Source: Linnemannia hyalina
Taxonomy: Eukaryota > Mortierellomycota > Mortierellomycetes > Mortierellales > Mortierellaceae
NCBI GenBank assembly: GCA_019671135.1
Contig: JAHRHY010000012.1
Location: 1,488,001-1,552,000 of the forward strand
Length of the DNA: 64,000 nucleotides
Direction of reading: 5' to 3'
Each line of letters starts with the position of its first letter. Within the stretch, counting starts at the first letter, position 1. This document shows positions 34,340 through 44,063 of this stretch, one piece after another. Below the pieces are notes generated by a model. It was given only the letters and a program-made list of their open reading frames with translations. It was not told where the DNA came from and did no database searches. The translations under genes and the position numbers were made by a program.

Positions 34340-36082
34340 ATGTCAAGCTCCATCGATCTACCTTCCATCCAGACAAAGTTCCCACCTTACTCCCAACAAC
34401 AACAACAACAACAACCAACACCCATCTCCTCCTTGGTAAACTCCTTCTCGACTTTCTCCTCATCCTCTCCTCGTCAATACAACAGACCCAGCATCTCTTC
34501 CCCCGCCAGCTCTCCCCTCCTCCCCAACTCCACCATGTCTACCTTCCAGAACAACCACAACAATGGCGGACGAGGATCCTTCTCGAGCAACAGCAGCACA
34601 CCCTCGCTCTCCTCGCGTCTCTCTAACTCCTCCCTCCACAGCCAGTACAGCTCTGCCTCGGACCGGTCTCTATCCTGCTCGCCCGGGCCATCGACCCCTT
34701 CGGATCTCTCGAGTCGGTCCCCTTCAGTCTCGTATGAGCGTCTTCAGAATCACAATGGCAAGCAGTACAACAGCAAGCCAAACCTTCCCCTCGCCCTCCC
34801 AGCTCCTTTCTCATCCTTCCAGCATCGTTATTCCAGTAACGGAATCCACCCCTTCCAGCAGTCCCCCTCTTCTTCCCAGAGCACGGTTCAACAGCATCAC
34901 CACTCTTACCATGGGTCGTCATCAATTCCACATCCCGCTACCGCCTCGTCCAGACAACCACCAGCCAACAATCAACACCAGTATCAAGGTCAAGCAGTGA
35001 GCTCTCCTCGAGATGGTATCTATCCTTCCTCTTCCCCATCGTCTCCTTCCCCCATGTCGTCGTCGTCGCGGGATCAAGAGTACCACCAATACCACCACCA
35101 TCGCCGACCAACCCCAACAGCTGCAGAGCATTACTATCATGCTGCTGCTGCTTCCAGTACTCCCCTCCATCATCATCATCATCATCACCGAGCTAGCCCC
35201 GTTTCCTCTCCTTACGGTACTACTACTCCGAGCAGCAATGGATGTGGAACGGGTGACTACTTTTCGCGCCCTCCAACTTCGCCTTCCGCCTACCATCCTC
35301 TGGCCACTCCAACCACCCCTTCGACCGCCGTCGTCGTCGAGTCGTCGTCTCATGGACATGGACGTAGTGGACTTATGACGCCCACTCTCCCCTCCATCTC
35401 GACCCTCGTCGCCGGTGCCATCTCCTCGCCTCTGACCCCCATGTCCCCCATGACCCCCCTGCCCATCTCAACTCGTCCTCACCACCACCTCTCGCATTTC
35501 CATCATCACCCTTCATCCCCTGCACCCAGCACTACTGGAAGCACCCGACACAGTATGTCGATGAGGATGATGTTGGACGATGACTACTCGTCCCCCCAAA
35601 TGTCTCGGTCGCCTTCCGTCTCCTCTGACCGCTCCTCCGCATCCGCGTCGGTCTTCTCGCCCGAGTCCTCGCCCTACCTCGGCCATATCCACCACCTCCA
35701 CCGTCGCCCCGACACCCCCGAGTCTTCATCCAGTCCCACAACCGCCTCAACCCCCTTGGTCGGCTCCGCCCCCACATCCACACCTACCTCTTCTTCTGCC
35801 TCCCAGCTTTTGCTCTGCCCAGTCTGCAGTCGCGCATTCAAGCCAAGCAAGAACCAGAACTGCAACCTCCGCCGCCATCTCAAGAACGTCCACAACATGT
35901 CCCCCACCATGCACCCACGTAAATGCAAATGGGATTCCTTGCCCGACGGACGCGTCAAGGATGACAAGGACCGGAAGGAGCGGACCCGAAAGAGCAAGCG
36001 TCTTTGGGCGCGCAAGTTCCGTCTCCGACGAAAGGTTGAAGAGGCGGCCGTTGTCCTGAGCATGCTTAGCCAGGCCATGTAA
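34340..36082 (+). CDS. single C2H2-type zinc-finger protein, putative transcription factor
   Basis: Intronless, 580 aa. The ATG at 34340 is the first in frame. Residues 1-480 are low complexity: Ser, Pro, Thr, His and Gln rich, with a Q7 run near the N-terminus and His runs in the middle, as in fungal transcription-factor activation domains. A single finger starts at residue 493: CPVC, then F at the usual place, and LRRHLKNVH. The spacing between the second Cys and first His is 16, four more than the classical 12; the extra residues fall between the conserved Phe and Leu (KPSKNQNCN). A very basic region (about 540-566, KDRKERTRKSKRLWARKFRL) follows as a likely nuclear-localisation or DNA-contact segment. 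I do not know a named orthologue. The gene stands alone between two gene-poor stretches. Confidence 0.8.
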   Translation: MSSSIDLPSIQTKFPPYSQQQQQQQPTPISSLVNSFSTFSSSSPRQYNRPSISSPASSPLLPNSTMSTFQNNHNNGGRGSFSSNSSTPSLSSRLSNSSLHSQYSSASDRSLSCSPGPSTPSDLSSRSPSVSYERLQNHNGKQYNSKPNLPLALPAPFSSFQHRYSSNGIHPFQQSPSSSQSTVQQHHHSYHGSSSIPHPATASSRQPPANNQHQYQGQAVSSPRDGIYPSSSPSSPSPMSSSSRDQEYHQYHHHRRPTPTAAEHYYHAAAASSTPLHHHHHHHRASPVSSPYGTTTPSSNGCGTGDYFSRPPTSPSAYHPLATPTTPSTAVVVESSSHGHGRSGLMTPTLPSISTLVAGAISSPLTPMSPMTPLPISTRPHHHLSHFHHHPSSPAPSTTGSTRHSMSMRMMLDDDYSSPQMSRSPSVSSDRSSASASVFSPESSPYLGHIHHLHRRPDTPESSSSPTTASTPLVGSAPTSTPTSSSASQLLLCPVCSRAFKPSKNQNCNLRRHLKNVHNMSPTMHPRKCKWDSLPDGRVKDDKDRKERTRKSKRLWARKFRLRRKVEEAAVVLSMLSQAM

Positions 36083-36601
36083 ATTTGATGGTTTTCGGTT
36101 TTTAAGGTGGTTTGGTGGTTTGGTGGTTTTATAAGGTCCCCTTTTTCTTTTCTCTTTGCCCTTTTCGACCTCAAAGGGCCGTACATCTTCATTTTCTCTT
36201 CACTGTACCATATCTTCTTGCACTTTGCGTTTTTCTGTTTGCTATTTCTTCCTTCTCGTTGTATATACTCTTAGCCCATCTTATCTCCTATAATACCTAG
36301 TGCACCTCTCCACCTCCTTTCTCTTTCCTCTTCGCGACCACCTGCCAAAAAAAAACCACCTAATCCTCCAACCATCCAACAACCCTTACAAAAAAGATAT
36401 AACAATAATAAATAAACAATATTGCTTAAAAAAAAAAAATTATGCTGTGTGGTGCACGTTTTCGCATGTTTCTTTGTGTTCGACACCCTGCACAAGTGAA
36501 TATAGAGAGCATCTTCTAATTGTGAAATAGAATGTGTTGGGATACTCTATCTTGTGGAACGATGAGAGCCGTGGTGGAACGGACAAGCGCGTATCATAAA
36601 T

Positions 36602-36632
<31 letters not shown>

Positions 36633-37535
36633 GGGGAGGATTGGATGTCTGAGAGGAGAGTGTATGCTTGTCGAGTTTTGCTGGGTGCAGGTTGCTGCAC
36701 ATGTAACAAGTACTGTGCATGTGGGATATTCGCAGGACATGCATCAGCGAGGTATGTAGGGTGATCCCTAGGAGGTGATGGATGAGAGAGAGAGAGAGAG
36801 AAGAAGAGGGGGGTGGAAGGGGGGGGGGGGGGGGGGTGTGCAAAAAAAAAAAAAACTTTTGTCTTTGTTTTACTTTGTGAACAGCATTCAAGAACCCATT
36901 GTAAACGTACAAAAAAAAAAAAAAAAAAAACATAGAAAAGTTTGCCTCCCTGAATTACTGCATCTATGCCTATCCTTCGTCTTGCGCATTGCATTGCATC
37001 CTGTTCACCCCTCCTGTTCACCCCTCCTGTTCACCCCTCCTGTCTTCCTTGTCTCTCTTTCCTTCACATTCACCCTTTCATCACATTCTTCACCTGTAAC
37101 TTTGTCTTTTTTCGCATATCGCATATCTCTTTCACAATTGTCCTGCTTGCGAGTCGACTAAATGCATGCAAGTGGTCACTCAAAGAGTCACAGTTGCCCA
37201 CCACCCAAACCACTTTGCTTTTGGCATGATAGTGGCTCAATTGAAGGACCCTGTCCTGAATTGCATACCCTGCAAAGCCCATGCAAAACGCGAGTAAACA
37301 TGCCAATGCAAAAATGATTGAGTAAAAAACAAAATTGCGATTGCATTTATTTTTAATTATTGAGAAAGAAAAAGAAAAAAAAGTAGATGCTCAAGTGAAC
37401 GAGATCCACCACCTTCCTTTGCCTAACTCATGTGTTTGTGGTTATGTTTTGTGTTTTTTTATATGCAGTTAGTGGATAGTTAGGAGAGGGATGAAAATAC
37501 ATGGTCGAGGAAAAGGGAAAGAACAACACACCAAC
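36083..37535. other. intergenic between convergent genes, repeat-rich
   Basis: The 3' flanks of the zinc-finger gene and PUT2. It holds an (AC)n run at 36607-36632, (GA)n at 36784-36800, a G18 run at 36819-36836, A-runs at 36841-36853 and 36911-36930, and three tandem copies of a 13-mer (CTGTTCACCCCTC) at about 37001-37039. No gene is seen. Confidence 0.6.
36819..36836 (+). repeat. G18 homopolymer
   Basis: Eighteen consecutive G residues between a (GA)n array and an A-run. The run can in principle form a G-quadruplex on the plus strand. Confidence 0.85.
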
Positions 37536-40500
37536 TTAGACCAAGTTGGAGGGGTAGATGAAATCCTCGAGGTCGACAAAGGACTCCTTGATGGAACGGG
37601 GGGAGACGAAGCGGGACAAGATGGCGGCAGATCCAGCCTTGTCGTTGGTGCCGGAGGCACGTCCACCACCGAAAGGCTGCTGACCGACGACGGCACCGGT
37701 GCACTTGTCGTTGATGTAGAAGTTTCCGGCAGCGTTGCGGAGCTTGTTGGCGCCCAAGACGGTAGCATAGCGGTCCTGGGAGAAGAGGGCACCGGTCAAG
37801 GCATAGGCAGACGAGTTGGCGACCAAGTCCAAGGTCTTCTCGTACTCCTCGGCCTTGTAGACGTAGATGGTGACGACGGGTCCAAAGATCTCCTCAGTCA
37901 TGGTGCGCGACTTGGGGTTGGTGGTGACGATGATGGTGGGCTGGATGAAGTATCCGACAGAGTCGTCGTAGTTGCCTCCGGCAATGATCTCAGACTCGGG
38001 GTCGGACTTGGCCCAGTCGATGTAAGACTTGATCTTGTCGAACGAGAACTGGTTGATGACGGGGCCGGCGAAGTTCTTGAAGTCCTCAACAGGGCCAGAC
38101 TGGATGCGGGCGTGGGCAGCAATGAGACCCTCCTTGATCTCGGGCCAGAGGTTATCAGGGAAGTAGCAGCGCGAGCAGGCAGAGCACTTCTGTCCCTGGT
38201 ACTCGAATGAAGAGCGGATGGTGTTGTAGACGACCGAGGTGGCGTTACCGGTCTTGTGGACCATGTGGAAGTTCTTGCCTCCGGTCTCTCCGACAATGCG
38301 GGGGTACGACTTGTAGTTCTCGATGTTGTTACCAATGTCCTTCCAGAGCTTGCGGAAGACGTGGGTCGAACCGGTGAAGTGGAGGGCAGCAAACTCGGGG
38401 TGCTTCAAGACCTGGGAGACGACCTCGGGGGCGGGGCCGGGAATGAACTGGATGACACCAGCGGGGAGACCAGCCTCACGCATGATCTCGTAGACGACGT
38501 ACGAGGCATAGGTGGCAGCAGGGGCGGGCTTCCAGACGCAGACGTTACCCATCAAGACGGGGGCACCAGCAAGGTTACCACCGATGGCGGTGAAGTTGAA
38601 GGGCGAGACGGCAAAGACGAATCCCTCCAAGGGGCGGTACTCGGTACGGTTCCAGGTGCCGGTGCTGTTCTGGGGGGGCTGGACAGAGTAGAGCTCCTCA
38701 GCGAACTTGACACCGAAGCGCCAGAAATCGATCATCTCGGCAGCAGAGTCGATCTCGGCCTGCCAGGCGTTCTTACCCTGACCGAGCATGGTGGCAGCCA
38801 TGATCTTGTATCTATTGGTATCATTGAAGGAGAATAGTTGACGGAGTTAGTATGGAAAGTTGGATGTGTGTGAGTGTGAGTGTGAGTGTGAGTGTGAGTG
38901 TGAGTGTGAGTGTGAGTGTGAGTGAGGTGAGTGAGTGTGAGCGTGTGTCATGTCAGCATGTCGGTGCTAGTACCAACTAGGATAGGATAATAGATTTGAT
39001 ATGCAGGTATGTTGCATGTTGTACGAGGGCATTATGTGGGATGTGGAATAGTGAGTATGTAAAAGAATAGGGCTGGGGATCAAACCAAGTCTGGATGTGG
39101 TTATGGGTCATAGATTATGGGTCATAGTGGAGGAGTTGAAGGACGAGTTGGGTACCCGCACTTCTGGAAGGACTAAACTAGTCGGGATTTCAAGGGCAGC
39201 CAGGGTGGTGTCATGTTCGAATCCATCTCAACGGCGAAAAGCCGAATAGCCCATCTCCCCCTTTTCACCCCACTTCGCTGTGGACCGGGTAATAATAACA
39301 AACGATGACCCATCGCATCGACGATGATGTTGTGTTGGTACTGAATGACGCTTATGCAAAGGGAAAATGAAAACCGTTGACCCATAAAATAAATAAGAGA
39401 CACCAGGCAATAGGAGTAGCATGAACTCCGTTCTGAGATGTGTCGACTTGATCCAGTCGTTGTTGATCCCTTTTGTTCGCGTTATTATTTGTTGGTCCAT
39501 GCCATGATAACCCAAAGAATGGAAATGACCCACAAGGAATCGATAAATGAACAATGATAATAATCGAACGACTAAGTTCACCCGTCCCAGCCCGTTCACG
39601 AAAAAAAAAAAGAGAGAGCACGGAACACAAAAAATAGCCCTTAGTCCTTCTTTCCCCAACTAAAAGAGGAAAGCTGCCCTTGTTTTTCCCACCCACCCAT
39701 AGTTGTCGTCGTTCTTCTTACTTTTGCTCATAAAAGGATCAGATCACCCTTCTCCATCTAAACGTTAATTATGACCCACAACCCACGTTCCATCCCCTAC
39801 ACCGTTATTACACTCCAACTCCCTCCATTCTCCATTCTACTCCAGAAGAGTACCTGTAATAGTAATAATAACAAAAAGAGTCATCCTTCCCAAAATAAGG
39901 TGACAATAATGTGTTTAGCGGAGGAGGGTGTGCGGGAGGAAGAATACAAACACAATAACGTCATGAACCATTGCCCATAGAAATGGAAAACAACGAGTGC
40001 TTGTGTCTGGGACAAGAAAGGTAAGAGCAAAGGGAAATGGAAGAAAGACGGGAAGGGAAATCAACCAACCCCAAGAAAAAGAACAAGTTGGTTTACATAC
40101 CTGTACTTGGTGGCAGCGAGGTCGGCAGCCTTCAAGAAGATGGCAGCACGGTCGTTGAAGGGGGTGTTCTCCCAGTCCTGCTTGGCAGCCAAGGCACCGT
40201 CGATGGCCTTGGCGACAAGGGCCTCATCGGCATTGTGGTAGTTGCAGAGAACGGTCTTGTGCTCGTGGGGGAAAACCTGCTTCTCCATGATTCCAGTGCG
40301 GATCTGTTTGGAGCGTTCAAAAGGGTATAAAGAAAATGTATTGGTTAGCGATTGAACAAGTCTCTTGGTATTCGACATTGACAAACAGACAGACGGACAG
40401 ACAGAGCAAATAGAACGGCAAGCGAGAGACAACAGGTATGAAAGACGTTTCCCCATTGCTGGGCAACTGTCTCAAACAACAGTTTGATCTAAATGCATTT

Positions 40501-40902
40501 TTTTTCTCTTTTCTCTTGTTATTGTCATAGTTATGGCTGCATTACCTCCTCGCCGTTGACAACACAGGGGATGTCGAGGGGAGCCTGGGCACGGAGCTCC
40601 TTCAAGGCAACCTGGAGGGCAGCACGCTCAGCAGAGCCAGGAGCGTACGATTTCTAATAGTCAAGAAGGAAAGGATTGGGGTGTGGGAATGTGAGTAAGC
40701 GTGAGAAAGTAAAAAATGAAGACCAAGCGCGCGCAGTTGACACAAGAGGTAAGAAGGTTTGTTATTGAAACCCTTTTTATGTAAGAGGTAAGGGTGAATG
40801 AGAGTGAATGAGAGTGAATGAAAGAAAAGAGTAAGTTACCATAGGCTCATTGGTGACTGAGGGGATCTTGAAAGAGGCCAAGTTGGCGGTAGGGACAGAC
40901 AT
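37536..40902 (-). CDS. PUT2: delta-1-pyrroline-5-carboxylate dehydrogenase (ALDH4 family)
   Basis: Four exons on the minus strand (40902-40840, 40653-40546, 40303-40101, 38811-37536) encode 549 aa. The enzyme oxidises glutamate-gamma-semialdehyde/P5C to glutamate with NAD+, the second step of proline catabolism, in mitochondria. Family landmarks: SPFNFTAIGGNLAGAP, the nucleotide-binding FTGSTHVFRKLW, the catalytic Glu at about 300 in VGETGGKN, the nucleophilic Cys at about 334 in YQGQKCSACSR, EEIFGPV and the C-terminal GQQPFGGGRASGTNDK. Length matches human ALDH4A1. The N-terminus (MSVPTANLASFKIPSVTNEP) is a weak presequence. Intron 3 is 1,289 nt and holds a hexamer array; the other introns are 186 and 242 nt. 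The gene is divergent from NSA2, with 309 bp between start codons. Confidence 0.96.
38866..38942. repeat. (GTGTGA)n tandem repeat in PUT2 intron 3
   Basis: About 12 copies of a GTGTGA hexamer, slightly imperfect at the right end. It lies about 55 bp intronward of the exon 4 acceptor. Read on the sense strand of PUT2 it is a TCACAC pyrimidine-rich repeat. Confidence 0.9.
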
Positions 40903-41211
40903 GGTGGAGAGAGTAGGTTTAGTTGAGGGAGAGAGGAGTGAGGAGAGAAGTGAGAGTTGGGAACAGACCCTTCAAATAAATAGCTTCTGTAAGAGTTCAA
41001 TGCACGTGACATGTCATCAGGTGATGAGTGTTTTGAATGCGTAAGCCACTGTCCCTCTCTCGCGCTGCTCTTTTTTTTTTTTCTTTTTTTTCTGCTGCTT
41101 GGCTTGAAGTCGCAGTCCCTCGGTGGTTGACAGTTGAAGTGCATCTGTTTGTCTTTTGTTTCTCTTTTTTAATCCCTCCTTTCGCCCTTACACACAAATC
41201 ATACCCTCACC
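40903..41211. promoter_or_regulatory. shared promoter region of PUT2 and NSA2
   Basis: 309 bp separate the two divergent start codons. It contains a near-continuous T-tract at about 41071-41089 and little else. A bidirectional promoter is inferred from geometry. Confidence 0.5.
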
Positions 41212-42809
41212 ATGGTAATACATCTACTCTCACTCGACAGCACACCGACAACACACCCTCTCTCAATATCTCTTGGCCTGACCTCAACGGCATCATCACT
41301 ACATCCTTCCTCATTCCTTATCGACAAATGTCCTTCACACTCTCACAACAACAAACATACAATCAGACTTGTTCTGCAAGCATGGCCTCTTCTTCGGGTC
41401 TTCCCTCCCTTTGGCAGGACAGACACTTACTGACACTAATACAACGTCCCTATTACCTTTTCATTTGAACCTATAGCCTCAGAACGAATATATCGAAGAG
41501 TCGATTAAGCGACATGGTCGCAGACTGGACCACGCCGAGAAGAAGTACGCACACCTCTCACAACTATTGGCAACAATTGACCTGCTCAGTATCTGTTGTT
41601 ACTGCATACCCACGTCGTCAAACTCGATGAAACTAACCATTCCAACCATTGAAATAACAAATTAGGCGTAAGAGAGAGGCTCGTGAGGCCCACAAGAGCT
41701 CCCAGTTTGCCCAGAAGGTCACTGGTTTGAGGGCTAAGATGTACAACAAGAAGAGACACTCTGAGAAGATCCAGATGAAGAAAACGTACGTATCCCTTTC
41801 TCTCGTTATCCCACTGTTTATCTCCTTTTGGTGTTTGCAGCAAAGGGAATATTTATCAGGAACAGTTTTTTTTGGAGGCCATTCGGGATGGACACAAAGG
41901 GGGACACAGCCTGTTTGTTGCAACAGGGTATCTTATCGACTGTGCCGCTATTCAAATGAACTGGATCTAAGGAAAACCGAAAAGAAAATCAAAGACCCCG
42001 GATATATTTCTCTCTAATTGACATGGCTAGGAGTACCAGAGAAAAAGGAGGCACCAGAATGCGTGGACACATACGATCCTTACAGACATAACAGCAACAA
42101 CTCATCAAGGACAACCCGTGGGAAGCGAGTATAGAATCCGCAGGAAATAACCTATCATTTTACTGGTATTCGAAAACTAACCAACATCCTTATAACTGAC
42201 ACCATTAAACTACACAGTATCAAGCAGCACGAGGAAAAGAACGCCAAGCAGAAGGATACGGAGGCTGTTCCCGAGGGAGCTGTTCCCGGTTATCTTTTGG
42301 ATCGTGAGGGTCAGCAGCGCGCCAAGGTGTTGAGCAACATGATCAAGCAGAAGCGCAAGGAGAAGGCAGGAAAGTGGAACGTGCCTCTGCCCAAGGTCCG
42401 TGGTATTGCTGAGGACGAGATGTTCAAGGTCTTGAGATCCGGAAAGACCAAGGCCAAGTCATGGAAGCGTATGGTCACCAAGGCCACCTTTGTTGGTGAC
42501 GGCTTCACCCGTAAGCCCCCAAAGTACGAGCGTTTCATTCGCCCCTCAGCCCTCCGCTACAAGAAGGCCCATGTCACCCATCCCGAGCTCAAGGCAACCT
42601 TCTGCCTGCCCATCATCGGTGTCAAGAAGAACCCCCAGTCACCTCTGTACACACAGCTCGGTGTCTTGACAAAGGGTACGGTCATTGAGGTCAACGTGTC
42701 AGAGTTGGGTTTGGTCACAACAGGAGGAAAGGTCGTCTGGGGTAAATACGCCCAGATTACCAACAACCCCGAGTTGGACGGTTGTGTTAACGCTCTTCTC
42801 CTTGTTTAA
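41212..42809 (+). CDS. NSA2: ribosome biogenesis protein NSA2 (eS8-related)
   Basis: Four exons: 41212-41214, 41477-41544, 41666-41785 and 42218-42809, encoding 260 aa, one residue from the yeast length. Exon 1 is only the ATG: CACC-ATG is followed at once by the GTAATA donor, and exon 2 resumes [19 protein letters not shown], exactly the family N-terminus. Nsa2 is a nucleolar factor of pre-60S particles, needed for 27S pre-rRNA processing and 5.8S/25S maturation. Recognisable blocks are [70 protein letters not shown] and the C-terminal [14 protein letters not shown]. The intron before exon 4 is 432 nt, long for this locus. Confidence 0.97.
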
Positions 42810-44063
42810 TTGCTGGGATAAAGGATTAGCACAGCTATATCATTTCTTTCTTTTTCTACACTCTACACTTCCTCAATGCATCCACACCACTCTTAGTCTT
42901 TACTTTCTTCATTGTACACATATTTTTTTCTATTCAAAAATGAAATGGCATCTTGATTTTCAAGCAAATAACTATCGTGGATCGAGAATCTACGTGTATT
43001 GGTATAGGTGTTTGTGTTCATGCATGTGTGTTGATTTAGATGAAAGGCTCTAGGAGAGCGAGGGGGAAGTAAAAAAACGCGTCGTCGTCAATTTAACCCT
43101 GACATATCGGCGGATTAGGCGACCAAGCAGGATAAGGAACTTCACGGATGAGAGGGACAACGAACTTCAAGGGAAAAATGAACAGGGCATACGGTGGTGA
43201 GCACAAAGTTGAAGGAAAAGGGCGGGCAGTTGAGACGGCATTGTTGCACTCTATTCTTGAAAAATTTGTTTACTCTCTATGCCCAAACCGAGGCTTCAGA
43301 AAGGACTTGAGATAGAGGAGGGAGAGATGATCGTGATGATCGCCTGTAGGGTTCCCCATAAGGAGGTAAAAAGAAGAAGCAAGATATGGTCAACGAAATG
43401 CCCTGTCTGACCATGGCTTTGTATGTTTCGTAGCATGGTCTATCCATTACGATTGCGAGGGAGCGAAGAAAAAAGGTGAATGAAAACACAGTTTTGTAAT
43501 TACAAGTGGAGAAAGAAGGAAGGGGATGAAGAAGGTTTCCGCTCCTTGCTCTTCCCCCATTGAATTTTCCTCTTTTCCTGGTTTCTCCACATGGCTTCCT
43601 ATTGCCTCCGACAGTAGAGGTTGAGCACACGAACAAGCGCGCCCTGTGTGTGTGTGTGTGTGTTCTGCGGAACAATGTCCATCGTCGTCCTGCTTGGTTT
43701 GCTTGGGTTGAAGTAAAACGACGGAGGAGGGTATGTGCTCTAGTCCGAGTGCGTAATTGCCTAGATGGGTTCAAGAGTAGGAGGAGTAGACATGTAATCA
43801 AGGGTAGCGATGCAGCTTGAACACATGTACTGTACCACACGAGTTCGATGCAAGCACTAGACAACCCCATCCATCGCTGATCCCACCCCATCCGAAGATA
43901 TGATATGATGAATATTTTCACTCTCAGATCCACTCACTGACTTTTGATCTCTTTTCATTCTCCCCCCTTTTTTTTTCTCACACCACTACTCTTTTCTTCT
44001 TTTCCCTTTCTTTTCATTCCTCTCATCACTCCACTCCCTCCACCCCATTCACCTTCACACATC
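42810..44063. other. intergenic between NSA2 and PDB1
   Basis: A minus-strand frame at 43277-43933 has no ATG context, domain or splice support and includes a (TG)n run at 43644-43662 read as His/Thr. I do not call it. The last 120 bases are the CT-rich leader of PDB1. Confidence 0.55.

Noticed and set aside
39170..39260. Possible tRNA from a GTTCGAATCC string in PUT2 intron 3
   Set aside because: The bases flanking the would-be T-loop do not pair, and no A-box lies at the right distance.
43277..43933. 218-codon minus-strand frame between NSA2 and PDB1
   Set aside because: It reads through a TG microsatellite as His/Thr repeats and shows no domain.
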